Shown here piece by piece: positions 42,116 to 53,770 of a stretch of 64,000 nucleotides of DNA. The position numbers and the translations under genes were made by a program. The notes under the pieces are model-generated. The model searched no databases and was not told the DNA's origin. It was given only the letters and a program-made list of their open reading frames with translations. Each line of letters begins with the position of its first letter. Positions within the stretch are counted from its first letter, which is position 1. The DNA comes from Peltaster fructicola (Eukaryota > Ascomycota > Dothideomycetes): positions 2,977,501 to 3,041,500 of the forward strand of contig CP051140.1 in NCBI GenBank assembly GCA_001592805.2, given 5' to 3'.

Positions 42116-43745
42116 TCACTGTCGATCCTTATGTTCGATCTCCGTCTCGAGTACCTCAATAACACCTCCTACGAGATGCAAGCTACCAGTGGCGAGTACA
42201 CTCACACGTTGATGTCCGGTCAAGTCTCGTGCCTTGGCTATAGCCTCCTCGATGGTGGCAAAGATATGTACATTCGCTGCAGCGTCACTCGTGTCCCATG
42301 TTCGGGCGAGTTCATGCTGAACTTTCAGCGATTCGACATCAGTGTTGTCAACATTGATCGAAACCAGATCGGCCTTGTATCCTCGGCGTTGATATGTGGT
42401 GTTCGTACAGAAGATGACATGCTGAAAGGGCTGGCCATTCTCGAGAGCAGCTGCCAGAGTGTCGAAAAGACCTCGTGCAAGTGCTGAAGCATCTCTTGTC
42501 TGCTGGTTGAATATGAGTATTCGCATAGCATCTTGACTCGACAGCACTTCACTCGCGAACCATTCGCCAGCAAGTTTTATGCTTTCCAAAGTGTGACCAC
42601 CATCGATGTACCATGTCAGGTCGGAACTGACTTGATCAGCGCGCTTCTCACATCTGCCGCCGAGGCGAGTATTCTCTAAGCCTTTGACGAACTCGACAGG
42701 CATTGCTGCATGGGTGTCGAGTGGATCAGGCAAGTTAGAGTAGCCTAGGCGCTGAAGATGTGAAGAAGCTATTGCAACCGCGAGGCTAGCGTTGAGTCGT
42801 TGGAAGTCACCATACAGTCCCAATTTGATGTCATCAAGCGCAGTATAAGTTGGTGCCACCTGCAGTGTAGTGTCCCTTTCCTCCGCTCGTGCGTGTAGAA
42901 CTTTCATTGCTGGGGCTGGCTGAGAGGTTGTGAAAGCAGGAACACCAGGCTTGAACACTCCGGCTTTATGCCATGCTATGCTCTCGATGTTCTCACCCAA
43001 GATTGCTGTGTGATCAATACCCAGACTAGTTATGCCTGTGACCGATGGTCGCATGAGTATGTTTGTGCTGTCGTACTCACCGCCAATACCGCACTCAATG
43101 ACAGCTGTACCGACTTTTGCCTGGGAGTAGTGATGTAAGGCCATCAGCGTTAGATACCGAAAATAGACAGGTTTGGTCTCGACGCCCTCTGGATGGTGGT
43201 GACCCTCAAGCCTGGCAGCTTCCTCGAGACGCTCCCATATCTCGTAGAAACATGCGGCAAAGTCCTCCTCAGATATGGGAGTATTGTTGACCTGTATTCG
43301 TTCTCGCACGAACCGCAAATGAGGACTAGTGTATAGTCCGACTTCTGAGGGTAATCGTTCCGCATGAATGCTGAGCTTCGTAGGCAGATACTGTGATAGT
43401 ATAGACGAAATAAACGACGACGTGCTTCCCTTGCCTTTCGTGCCTGCTATGTGGATAGGATTGAGCTGATCAAAATCTGACGGCTGCCAAGGAATGAGCA
43501 AAGAAGGAGAAATCTAGTGAACACACCTCATAACCTATCTTCCGGCACCAATCAATCATCTCAGGGATCGCACGGAGATTCATCTCCTGCCTGTTCTCCC
43601 GTATCATCTGCACAATCGAAAAGTTCGACTGCAACGTGTTCAGATCGGCCACGGCGGCTTCATAATTTCGAGCTCTCGATGAGTAGCATCTGAAGCTAAC
43701 CAAGGATGCTCTTCGGCGTCCAAGCCGGATACATCTCAACTGCAT
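42116..43745 (-). CDS. MET7: Folylpolyglutamate synthase
   Basis: Adds gamma-glutamates to folates, retaining them in cytosol and mitochondria. Exons 43527-43745 and 42116-43483 with a 43-nt intron (GTGTGT...TTGGCAG), 528 residues; the ATG at 43501 is intronic. The N-terminus MQLRCIRLGRRRASLVSFRC is a likely mitochondrial presequence. Motifs: P-loop HIAGTKGKGSTSSF (residues 85-98), GLYTSPHLRFVRERIQVN, ECGIGGEYDSTNI, ITSLGIDHTAILG, and the C-domain WYIDGGHTLESI. All active-site elements are present. MTD1, another folate gene, lies 10 kb away but is not adjacent. Confidence 0.95.
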
Positions 43746-44046
43746 CTTGGACTTGTCAATATGGACATCTTGTGCACAGCATCAGTGCGTACATCGAACG
43801 GGTCGCATCTCAAGTTCGAACGATTGGCAATGGAGACTGGTCGCAACAGCTCATGCATTTTGAGTTAGATATTGGTAGCTTGGCATGTCTAGACGAATGA
43901 CGCGGCGCCGAGACAAGTTTAAGCGAGCCAATTAACGCGACCATGATATGACGCGACGCGTTCTATCCGTTCCATCATGCCTTGAGTGTCAATCATCAAG
44001 AAACACATATCGCTGTGTTGCGTTGATCGGTTCACTGCGGCTCGAA
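43746..44046. other. Intergenic, divergent FPGS/MSH6 promoter region
   Basis: 301 bases between the divergent FPGS and MSH6 starts. It carries four ACGCG cores on the MSH6 side (separate entry). No ORF or RNA gene. Confidence 0.6.
43900..43961 (+). promoter_or_regulatory. MCB-like cluster upstream of MSH6
   Basis: ACGCGG at 43900, ACGCGA at 43935 and 43951, and a full MluI cell-cycle box ACGCGT at 43956-43961, 86-91 bases before the ATG. In yeasts MCB boxes bind MBF (Mbp1-Swi6) and give G1/S expression of replication and repair genes, MSH6 among them. Function here is inferred. Confidence 0.5.
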
Positions 44047-47000
44047 ATGGCTCGCGGCATTGAGGGCAACGAGATCGCGACTCCAAAGCCTGCGAAAAGG
44101 AATGCTAGCAACGCACCAAAGTCATCTCAATCAGCATTCAAGCAACAAGGCATAGCAGGCTTCTTTAGGCCAAAGCCTGCTGCAGAGGCTGCTGTTACAT
44201 CTACCAGAACACCTACGGCATCAGATGTGTCAGGTTCATTCACGTCAAGGGCGAGCAGCGTTGCCTATCCTGCAGCACCGAGCTCAGTAACTATACCCTC
44301 GAGTCCCATAGCGGCCTCACAGAGCACTGCAGGTCATGGTGGCAACAAGGAGAACGGTATGCGACCCTGCGATCAGCAATTGGACAGACTAACAAGCTGA
44401 TAGAAACGCCAGGCACATCATTCTCTAGTCCTACAAGAAAGACGAAGAAGAACGTCAACTATGCTGAATCTGAGGAGGATGAGGATGATGGTCCTGTCTT
44501 CAGGAAGGTCTCCGGCAATGGTCGAGCAACAAAGCGTCGACGCATTAACAATGTAGTCGAGTCAGATGATGAGTTTGCTGTGGACGCTGGTGCCGCGGAA
44601 GGTTTGCGACATGATCCTCTCAATGCTCAACGCTGACTTGTCCAAGACCTTTCGGATGACGACAAGCCTGTTCCTGCGAAAAGACCATCTCCTCCCAAGC
44701 ATGAGAGCAGTGAAGAAGTGCCGACGACTTCGACTGCTCAGCAATGGAGGTTCGATCCTGACGCACCTCCAGAGCAGCATCCGATGAGACAGCCTAATGC
44801 ACAAGTAGCGACAACATCGAACAAGAAGCAGAAAGCATCCGCAACAGAGCCAGAGAAGCGTTATCCATGGCTGGCAACTCCAATGGATGCTGACAAGAAC
44901 CCTCCTGACCATCCCGACTACGACCCAAGGACAATCTTCATTCCTCCGCTTGCCTGGAACAACTTCTCAGCGTTCGAGAAACAGTACTGGGAGATCAAGC
45001 AGAAGTTCTGGGACACGATCGTCTTCTTCAAAAAGGGCAAGTTCTATGAGCTGTACGAGAAGGACGCAACTGTCGGCCACCAGCTTTTCGATCTCAAGCT
45101 CACGGACAGAGTCAACATGCGTATGGTTGGTGTGCCAGAAGCAAGTCTTGATCATTGGGCCAATCAGTTCGTGGCCAAAGGCTACAAGATTGCTCGTGTT
45201 GACCAGATGGAGACAGCTCTTGGTAAAGACATGCGTGAGCGTGAGATTCATGGAAAGAAGGAAGAGAAAGTCATCCGTCGTGAACTTGCTGCTGTTCTCA
45301 CAGGTGGTACCCTCGTCGATGGTGGCATGCTTCAAGACGATATGGCCACCTACTGTGCAGCCATCAAAGAGACTGATGTTGACGGAAGACCATGCTTCGG
45401 TATCGCCTTTGTGGACACCGCCACTGCTCAGTTCAACTTGGCCGAGTTTGTTGACGATGCTGATATGACTCGATTCGAGACTTTCGTAGCTCAGACACGT
45501 CCAGGCGAGCTACTGCTTGAGAAGGGTAACATATCAGCCAAGGCTTTGAGAATCCTGAAGAACAACACATCGCCAACAACAATCTGGAACTATCTCAAGT
45601 CCGGAAAGGAATTCCTGTCAGCCGAGAAAACCCGCATGAAGATCGATGGCGAAGGCTATTTCGACAACGAAGACACGGAGAAATCTACACAATGGCCGGA
45701 AGTGCTAGAACAAGCCAAAACCAAGGAGAATGCTTTCTCGGCCTTTGGCGCCCTTCTCTGGTATCTCACTGCCCTCAAGATCGAGCAGGCACTCATCACC
45801 TGTCGCAACTTTGCATGGTACGACCCAATTCGTAAGGCAACCAGCTTGGTCCTCGATGGACAAAGCTTGATCAATCTGGAGATCTTTGCGAACACCTTCG
45901 ATGGCACAACTCAAGGCACACTCTTCTCTATGCTGAACCGATGTGTCACACCTTTCGGCAAGCGCATGTTGAGACAATGGGTCTGCCATCCTCTTGCAGA
46001 TCCAGTGAAGATCAACCAGCGGTTTGATGCAGTCGACAGCTTGATGGCAGATAACGATATCATGGATCGCTTCTCAGCTTCATTGACACGTCTGCCAGAT
46101 CTAGAACGCTTGATCTCAAGAGTTCATGCTGGCAAGTGCAAACCCCAAGACTTTCTGCGAGTTGTGGAAGGCTTCGAACAGATCGAATACACGATGACAC
46201 TGCTCGGGACCTCAGGTCAAGGTGACGGCGTTCTTGGCCAGCTCATTGCCTCCATGCCAGACCTTGCTAGCGTCTTACACAGATGGAAAGATGCTTTCGA
46301 CCGTGAACAAGCACGGAATGCAGGACTTCTCATCCCACAGCCAGGTGTGGAGGAAGAGTTCGATGCAAGCCAGGAGACCATCGACACGATCCTGAAATCC
46401 ATGAACGACTTGCTCAACAAGTATCGCAAAGACCTTGGATCTAGTGCCATCAAGTTCACAGACAATGGCAAGGAGATCTACCAGCTAGAAGTGCCCATCA
46501 AAGTGAAGGGCGCCATCCCAAAGAACTGGAAGCAGATGTCAGCCACAAAGCAATGTAAGCGATGGTACTCTCCTGAGCTTGAAGGCTTGGTTCAAGAGCT
46601 CAAAGAAGCACAAGAGACACATGCACAAGTTGTGCGTGAGCTCAATGGCCGATTCTGCGAACGTTTCGACGAAGACTACACTACTTGGCTCGCAGCAGTC
46701 AAAGTGATTGCCCAGCTGGACTGTCTCATCTCTCTCGCCAAGGCATCGACAGCTCTCGGTACGCCATCTTGTCGCCCTGAGTTCATCGAGGATGACTCCG
46801 CCAGGGGTGTTTTGCAGTTCAGAGATCTGCGCCATCCATGCATCGAAACAACAACCAGCTTCATCCCCAACGATATCGAGCTTGGCGGAGATTCAGCATC
46901 TATCACTCTGCTCACGGGTGCCAATGCTGCCGGAAAGAGTACTGTCCTGCGTATGACCTGTGTCGCGGTTATTCTGGCTCAGATTGGCTGTTATGTACCG

Positions 47001-47636
47001 TGTGAGAGTGCTCGTATGACGCCAGTCGATCGAATCATGTCAAGATTGGGAGCGCAGGACAACATATTCGCTGGTCAGAGCACTTTCATGGTCGAGCTGT
47101 CAGAAACAAAGAAGATCCTGTCCGAGGCTACTCCTCGTTCACTTGTCATTCTTGACGAGCTCGGTCGTGGCACAAGCAGCTACGATGGTGTTGCTGTGGC
47201 TCAGGCTGTGCTTCATCACATTGCCACTCATGTTGGCGCACTGGGCTACTTTGCAACACACTACCACTCACTCGCCACAGAATTCATGCATCATCCGGAA
47301 GTCACTCCCAGACGTATGGCTGTTCGAGTTGAGCACGACATCAGAGACGTCACATTCCTCTACAAGCTGGAAAATGGTGTGGCTGAGGGTAGCTATGGCA
47401 TGCACTGTGCCGCCATGTGCGGTATTCCAAGCAAGGTCATCGATAATGCTGAGCAGGCTGCTCAAAGCTGGGAGCACACGGAACGAATCAAAGAGAGTCT
47501 CGAGAAATCAAAGGCAAAGACGTGGCTACCTCTAGGGATCCTCAGCGACGTCAGCTGGCTGTTGAAGAGCGACGCAAACGATGTGACAAGCATCAGAAGT
47601 CTCGACGTCCTGCGCAAGGCTATTGCAACGTTGTAA
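44047..47636 (+). CDS. MSH6: DNA mismatch repair protein Msh6
   Basis: Partner of Msh2 in MutS-alpha, recognising base mismatches and small loops. Exons 44047-44356, 44404-44601 and 44647-47636 (introns 47 and 45 nt) give 1165 residues. The disordered N-terminus carries a PIP-box, QQGIAGFF (about residue 35), for PCNA. Mismatch-binding domain I at about 285-310 contains the Phe-x-Glu wedge in KGKFYELYEKDA. Core and clamp domains follow. The ATPase has Walker A TGANAAGKST (about 926), Walker B LVILDELGRGTSSYDG and the His loop FATHYHSLA. The C-terminal LGILSDVSWLLK is typical. No missing element. MCB-like boxes upstream suggest S-phase expression. Confidence 0.97.
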
Positions 47637-47798
47637 GTAGGCAGTACATGACAACATCAGCATGGAGTATGTATATGGTATGGGACAACAGCATGATCGG
47701 CATGCTTGTAGTATTATGCTCTGGGCAGTCTTTTGCTACTGTTAAGTGTTTCGCATGGGTATGGACAGCTCCGTCTGTCGTGGCAAGCACGATGTCTT

Positions 47799-48244
47799 CT
47801 ACTGCTCGCCTTCGTCCTTCGGGGTGACGACTTCGTCTTCCTTAGTATCTGCCTCAACAGCATCCTCTTCGGACTCTGCCTCAGACTTGGCTTCTTCTTT
47901 GACCGGCTTCTTGGAACGCTTCTTGGCTGAGGGAGCCTCGTCGTCGTCGTCATTCGAGTTCTTGCGCTTGCTTGGAGCGCTCTCTGAGTCTGTGGAAGAA
48001 CCTGTGCAAGCGATCAGCATTCGTCAGATATCTCTGAAATGGGGATCTCACCTTGAGCGAACTTGTCGATCTTCTTGCGGAGACCACACCAAGAAGCCTT
48101 GGCTGAGTTGGCATTCTTGAAGTTGCAATGCTCAGCAAACTTCTTGTAGTCTACTGCAATCTCGCCGCTCTTCAAGCAGAGCATGGCGCCAGCGAGCAAC
48201 TCGAGCTCACGTTGGGTGAACTTGCTTGGAGATTCGCTTGTCAT
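47799..48244 (-). CDS. Small nuclear-looking protein with SANT/Myb-like N-terminus and charged tail
   Basis: Exons 48052-48244 and 47799-48001 (intron 48002-48051, GTGAGA...GCACAG), 131 residues. The N-terminal 60 residues, FTQRELELLAGAMLCLKSG, VDYKKFAEHCNFKNANSAKASW and GLRKKIDKFAQ, have the three-helix spacing of a small Myb/SANT-like DNA-binding fold found in many short fungal proteins. The C-terminal half alternates basic (SAKKRSKKPVKEE) and acidic (SEAESEEDAVEADTKEDE) tracts. Nuclear location and DNA binding are inferred; no specific homologue is recalled. Confidence 0.75.
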
Positions 48245-48620
48245 GATGTATAGTGTCCTGTTTGAAGAAGATAAGAGTGGTGTGTTGGTGTCGATACGAG
48301 TTTTGGTATTGATGAAGAACGAGGGAAGGAAGTAGAGAAAGGCAGTGTTCTACATGAACGGAGTCCGTCCGCAGACATGTGATATTTGGCTGTGAGAGGA
48401 CGTGATTGGCATGTGCACAGGAACACTCTCACTCTTGGGAAATCGTTATGTCTCGAGTGGCCAAGGAGATACATGTACTCACCATCGACTCAGCAGTAGT
48501 GGGATAACTACTAATGAACCGAGCATACTCGCCTTTGAGTATCCTTCCATCATATGTGGTGTTGTCATGACTGTGAAGCTTAGCAGTATTGTACATGCTT
48601 GTCGTAAGATAGCCAGCCAG
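48245..48620. other. Intergenic
   Basis: 376 bases between two minus-strand genes, containing the promoter of the small SANT-like gene. Nothing recognised. Confidence 0.55.
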
Positions 48621-49650
48621 TTATGCAGTGTCCATCTTATCGTCGCCGTCGGAGCCCTTCTTGCTCTTGTCCTTACTCGACTCTCCTCCGCTGAGAAGTG
48701 GCTGTGTCTCGCTGCTCTCACCCTCTTGACCTTCCGTAACACTTTCCAACTGTGTCTTGCCCTCTGCTTCCTCCTTGGCTTTTCGGTCTCGCTCCTGTCG
48801 TGCTCGATCCTCTTCCAAACTCATCCTCAATGCAAGTGCGAGCTCTGGATCTGTGCTTGGGTCGATGCCAAACTCAAAGTCTTCACCTCCAGCACCAGCA
48901 CCGGCTCCAGCTCCAGATGGTGCTGCGCCGCCTTCACCGGCAAGTATCGGGCAAGACACAATCGAGTCCGATAGCAGGTGTGGGCCTGGTTGCACAACTT
49001 CCAGGTGTGAGCCATCTCCTCCCTTGACTGCCTCGTTGAATGCCTGAAGCTTCGTCGTCGTGTCGTCTGTGAGATCTCCGAAGGAGATAATGTCGATCGA
49101 GGTGTTGTTCTTCTTCATCTTGCGGGCGAGTTTCGTAAGTGTCTGCTGCGTATCTGAGATGGGACTGCAAGTGAACACTATTATCCGTTGTCGCTGCGAT
49201 TTGTTCTGTCTGTGCTTGAGGGCAAGCTGTCCATCTGCATCAGCTTATGCCTGCGGACTCCTGGCTGTGTCAACTCACTGATGCTATCATAATTCCTGTG
49301 TACAGATGGCTCTGTCCGCCGATCTTCGTCCTGTGTAGACCATCAAGTACCTTGCCGGGGTTCGTTGTCAAAGTTGTCAGGACTTCAGGCCCACTACCTC
49401 CCATGCTCATCAGACCGACTGAGGATTCTGGGTTGGACTGCGTCTTGCTGTGGAATATGAGGTTGACAGCGTCTACTTGTGCTTCCCATCGTGAGGGTAC
49501 GTAGTCTCCATTACGTGATGCTTCGGAGTTGTCGACGCTATCACAAGCCAGTCAGTTCCCTTTGATCAAGCGCTTCTCTGCAAGTTCGATTCGACGAACG
49601 CAGGCTGGACTCTCTACTCACACGATCATCGTCGCCTCCAACACACCCAT
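48621..49650 (-). CDS. RPN10: 26S proteasome regulatory subunit Rpn10
   Basis: Ubiquitin receptor at the base-lid junction of the proteasome. Exons 49622-49650, 49279-49537 and 48621-49226 (introns 84 and 52 nt), 297 residues. The vWA domain starts MGVLEATMIVVDNSEASRNG, followed by VNLIFHSKTQSNPESSVGLM, LALKHRQNKSQRQRI and FTCSPISD, closely matching yeast Rpn10. A Gly/Ala-rich hinge leads to the UIM DPELALALRMSLEEDRARQ at about residues 222-240, then an acidic/basic tail. The last intron has two nearby acceptors (GATGCAG and GGACAG); the second restores the conserved join IAS-LALKHRQNK. Confidence 0.95.
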
Positions 49651-50167
49651 CTTCTCGACTGTGCTCGGTGTGCTATTGCTCGGCGTGGCGATATGTTGGA
49701 AGTGATTCAACAATATACTGATGCCTCAGCAGGAGATAGACGTGAGAAGTCGTGAAGTGCAGAACTGAGTGACTGCAGGTGAATGTTGTTCACCAGGCAA
49801 AGGCCGATGATGTGTAAGCTTGCCCGAAATGGACGGAAGCTGGATGCGGCTCTGCGAGCACGCGCTGTGACGTTCTATTTGTTTTGCTTCCCAAAACACG
49901 TCAAGTGCGTTGCGACACTCTCGAGCCTCAACTTGTCGAATCCGACTGAACAGCGTCCGGCGTAGTCTCAGCAGCTTGAAAACCACTGCTCTCGCGTTGC
50001 CGTTCATAAGCAGTCTCACACAGCCCATCTGCAACTTGGGATCATTTATCGCATTGAATCGCAGAGCATACAACACAACATACAGCTCCTCAGTCCGATA
50101 ATCCCTATTTCAGCTCTTGCAAGGCACCTCATACAGCACGTCCACAACCTGGAACTCAGCGCGCAGC
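49651..50167. other. Intergenic, divergent RPN10/borealin promoter region
   Basis: 517 bases between divergent starts. I looked for a proteasome-associated element (GGTGGCAAA) upstream of RPN10 and found none. An ACGCGC occurs near 49860. No ORF or RNA gene. Confidence 0.5.
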
Positions 50168-51159
50168 ATGGCGTTCACGAACGCAGTCATGTCACTGTTT
50201 CCAATGCCTCCCAAGGCACAATCTACACCAGTGCAAGCAACAACACGTGGTGACGAAACTGAATCTCTTCAACTGACTGCCGTCGAGAAACAAGCGATGG
50301 TTGATGACCTTCAGCTTGAGAGTATGTTTAGGGCAGTCATGCAGTATGTTTTGCTAGACTAACACGTCTGCCAGTCACAAAGAGAGCTCGCGGACTTCGA
50401 TCGATATACAACGAGCAAGCGAGACAACTACGAGAATCGCTCGAGCGACGTGTGCATAGAATACCTCCACGCATGCGAAGCAAGACTATGGGAGAGCTCG
50501 CAGATGAGCAAGCAAAGAAGGCATCGAAGCCTACAGTGCCACCAAAGGTCACCGCGCCCGCAAGAAGTGCGAAGAGAACAAGGTAAGCCGTACTCGGAGC
50601 TCTCTAGCTTGCTCCTCTAACATATATTAGCAATATTGCGTTCGAAGCAGAAGATAAAGAGAATGCGCCCACAGCATACCCCGATCTACAACCTCAAAAG
50701 AAACGCACAAAAACCGCAGAGCCTCGTGCAAGAAGCGCGATGGAGAAGAGCACCACCACCACCTCTCCGATGAAGTCCGTTCTGTCTCCTCGATCTCACA
50801 ATTCTCGTACATTACCCAGCAAGATTACCTCACCAGAGAAACCGAGCAGGCTAGCTGTACCACAGCAGAAGTCTCGCCCTGTTTCGCGTGTTGCCAGTCG
50901 ACAAGGGACGACAGCAGCCAAAAAGACGGCAACGAGAAAGGCGAGCGCACAAGAAGAGTCGGAAGGCAGAGACAGCGAAGGGAGCACCACGAGCGCAAAG
51001 ACGACTATTGTGAAGCGCGCCGAACCAACAAAGCGTACTGTGACGAAAAAGGCCGCACCAAAAGCTACAACAACCTCCACAACGCGTAAACGAGCTCCTG
51101 CTGCCAAAGCAGAGCCAACTGTACCCACAGCTACGAGGACACTCAGGAAACGAGGCTGA
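50168..51159 (+). CDS. NBL1: Borealin-like (Nbl1) chromosomal passenger complex subunit
   Basis: Links survivin (Bir1) and INCENP (Sli15) in the Aurora B complex. Exons 50168-50321, 50375-50582 and 50631-51159 (introns 53 and 48 nt), 296 residues. The conserved N-terminal helix spans the first splice: LQLEITKRARGLRSIYNEQA, then QLRESLERRVHRIPPRMRSKTMGEL, matching the borealin N-terminal domain. The remaining 200 residues are Ser/Thr/Lys/Ala-rich and basic (TTAAKKTATRKASAQ, TRTLRKRG at the end), with several S/T-P sites suited to CDK control. Much longer than yeast Nbl1 (73 residues), like other filamentous-fungal members. Confidence 0.85.
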
Positions 51160-51326
51160 ATGTAGTGCTTCCCATAGCACTCTTCTGAGAGGACATCTCC
51201 ACGACACCAACACTAATTCTATAGCTTACGAATTTCATGATTTGCACCACAAAGATGGTCGTCGACTGTTCTATCAGTACATCGTGGACTCCGAGCTCTT
51301 ATCGTACACGACACCATATCGTACAT

Positions 51327-53495
51327 CTACTTCACTGCGACAAAGCCAATGCCCTTCCTTGCCGACTCGCACGCGCGTCGTAGTCTCGACTCCTCTGCAT
51401 CTGTCCATGTGACGCTGATCTCGTCCCACTTCTTCACTGCATATTCTTCCTTGTGTTTCTGCTTCTGCTCTTGCAATTGGGCATGCTTACGTGGATCACC
51501 CGAACCGCTATACACGATGAATGCTGTGCATGGAGGTAGGGCATCCCAAATCTCCTGAATGCGAGACACCGTCTTGAGAACCACATCGCCAAGCTTGAGT
51601 TCGTCGTCAGTATCTAAGGTCGCCAAGCGAAGTGCATCGACATCCTTGGTCTTGGACGAGCTCCACCAGCCTCGATATGCCTCGAGTTCGCGAAGTCTTG
51701 CCCAGACAAAGTCAACGCCATCGGCTGGGCAATTGCTAGCACCACCACTGGTTGCATCTTTGACACCGTTGACTACATCGGAGTCACTCTTGCAGCCTAT
51801 AGCGACCTTCGCTTGACCTCCGAAACCTCGTGATGGGTCACCCCAATCAACGACCGCGCCGAGGAGAGGTTCGTCTTCTGCATCCGGATGGATCTTGAAC
51901 CTCTTGGATCGGGAGGACCGAGATAGCCGTGCGAAGATGCTTTCGCTTGAGCTATCACTGGTGCCCCAAAGCTTGCCCTTTTGGCATTTCTGCTTCACAA
52001 GATCAAGACTTGCCCGTGCGTCTTCAATGCTGTCATGGCCTGTCGAGCCATGACCAGACTGAATGTTACGCGACAGGTACTTTTGGGCTAGATATTTGAG
52101 TGATGACTTCAGTGGCGGCCCACGAGGATGCGGGTAGAGCAAAGCAGTGTCGGCAATGAAAGGGTGTGCTATGCGCAGAGCTGCAAGGTCAGACTCCAGA
52201 CTGTGACCTACAAGGATCGTCTGGGGTGTGATCTTATCGAGAAGCATCTGCTGTGCTTCCTGCAGTGTTGTGGTGACGTTCTCAAGCATCTTCGCAGTGA
52301 TGCCAGAGTATGCTGTTACATAGTTCGTGATAGGATCTGCAGGCTTTACAAGCTCATCGAGCACAATTTCGCCGTCCCAATCGATGACAGTCATTCTTGT
52401 CAAACTGGAGACGACTGGCTGCTCACCTGGCCGAGAAGTGATGCACATCTCGCAATCAATCGCGAGTATGTGTCTACCAGCAGTGCTCGCGCCCTTTTCG
52501 ATCTTGTTGTCTGGTACTTCTCCATCAGCAAGAGTCGAGATATTAGGTGTATCGCGCCAGCCGTGTGATACGGAAGTCTTATTTGCATCGCGAGTCTCTT
52601 GATAGCTCTGCGCTGCAGCTTCGTCGCCGTCAAAGCATGCTGGATGTAGAACGAAGTCCTGTAGCATCAGATCTTGTGTTGACGCCAAAAGCTCTGTGAT
52701 GCTGACACGATTGTCCTGTCGTTTGTCCTTTTCGATAGGTGCAGACGCACCCTTGCCAGACTTCTTTGTGGGCTTCGCTATTGGTACAGACATAAGGGCG
52801 TTGAGAGGAGAGTGTAGTTTGGCATAACGGTCATCTCCTGGAGTCTTGAGTGGCCAGAGATGCTCGAATATCTTTGCAAGTGGCTGGAGAGGTGCGGGTA
52901 ATCGACGCTCACTGAGTGCTGTGGGATAGAAGTCGTCAGGAGAGCTGTACCCCTTACGCTGATTCTCTGCAGTCTCTGCCTCATCAGCTTCAGTCGTCTT
53001 GTTGTCGGGTCTATTGCTTGTGTCATCAGAGTGATCGTTCGTTGGCAGCAGAATATCGCCACCAAACATGCCAGACTCAAGTCCGGGCACCATGAGTACT
53101 ACGACCTTTCTGATCTCTGAGCGATGCTTCACACTGCACCATTGTGGATTCGGCCCGTCTGTCAAGATGTACAGCACTAGGTTCTGCATGTCGGCCAGTC
53201 TCACCACAGTCTGAAGGCGAGAGTGGTGTGAATGTGTGATTGAAGGATAGACATGTGCCCGCCTATCATTCGCTCTTTTGTGGTCGCCCTTTTTACGTTT
53301 GACGACCTGCCAGCCATCTTGATCGCTGGCAGTTGGGTTGTCTCCATCGTTCTCGTCGGAGCCAATGCGTGCACGCTTCACATCTGGTCGTTCAGTCGCG
53401 GGTTGTTCTGCGGCTGTGTCAACTTCCACAAGCTCATCGTGAGTGCGTTTCTTGGACGGCGTCATGGTCGGGTGGTCCTTGTCGTGCTGTGACAT
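51327..53495 (-). CDS. REX1: RNA exonuclease Rex1-like (DEDDh family)
   Basis: 3'-5' exoribonuclease that trims 5S rRNA, tRNA and other small RNAs in the nucleus. Single exon, 722 residues from ATG 53495 (MSQHDKDHP); ATG 53465 (MTPSKKRTHDEL) is an alternative, and an in-frame ATG at 53597 adds an unlikely hydrophobic leader. DEDDh motifs: ILAIDCEMC (about 345), TAYSGITAKML, LVGHSLESDLAALRIAHP, and GHDSIEDARASLDLV (about 490) with the catalytic His and Asp. YPHPRGPPLKSSLKYLAQKY is characteristic of Rex1/Rnh70. The N-terminus has a bipartite basic signal (KKRTHDEL, KRKKGDHKR). The gene is much longer than yeast Rex1 (553). Confidence 0.88.
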   Translation of the reverse strand: MSQHDKDHPTMTPSKKRTHDELVEVDTAAEQPATERPDVKRARIGSDENDGDNPTASDQDGWQVVKRKKGDHKRANDRRAHVYPSITHSHHSRLQTVVRLADMQNLVLYILTDGPNPQWCSVKHRSEIRKVVVLMVPGLESGMFGGDILLPTNDHSDDTSNRPDNKTTEADEAETAENQRKGYSSPDDFYPTALSERRLPAPLQPLAKIFEHLWPLKTPGDDRYAKLHSPLNALMSVPIAKPTKKSGKGASAPIEKDKRQDNRVSITELLASTQDLMLQDFVLHPACFDGDEAAAQSYQETRDANKTSVSHGWRDTPNISTLADGEVPDNKIEKGASTAGRHILAIDCEMCITSRPGEQPVVSSLTRMTVIDWDGEIVLDELVKPADPITNYVTAYSGITAKMLENVTTTLQEAQQMLLDKITPQTILVGHSLESDLAALRIAHPFIADTALLYPHPRGPPLKSSLKYLAQKYLSRNIQSGHGSTGHDSIEDARASLDLVKQKCQKGKLWGTSDSSSESIFARLSRSSRSKRFKIHPDAEDEPLLGAVVDWGDPSRGFGGQAKVAIGCKSDSDVVNGVKDATSGGASNCPADGVDFVWARLRELEAYRGWWSSSKTKDVDALRLATLDTDDELKLGDVVLKTVSRIQEIWDALPPCTAFIVYSGSGDPRKHAQLQEQKQKHKEEYAVKKWDEISVTWTDAEESRLRRACESARKGIGFVAVK

Positions 53496-53770
53496 GGCTC
53501 GCTGGACCTGGAGTGTGATGTTGTCTACAAAAGTTACAAGGAAGCATATATTGAGGTCCAAGAATTTCATCAACGCTTCTGATTGGCTGCCCATCACGCG
53601 CCATGACCACTAACATATCAGGAAGTCGTGACATCGACACTCGTGTTGTACTCTGGTTTGTCTATACCCTCACATCGCTTCTTATCTTACGCGTTGACCT
53701 TGGAGCTACGGCATCTGCTCGAAGCAATTGGCGTGCATATAGGAGCCTCTCGTCACCAATCGTCACCGCT

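Noticed and set aside
43470-43501. ATG at 43501 as the start of folylpolyglutamate synthase
   Set aside because: It lies in a 43-nt intron; the upstream exon supplies the presequence and the conserved IPEMIDWCRKIGYE.
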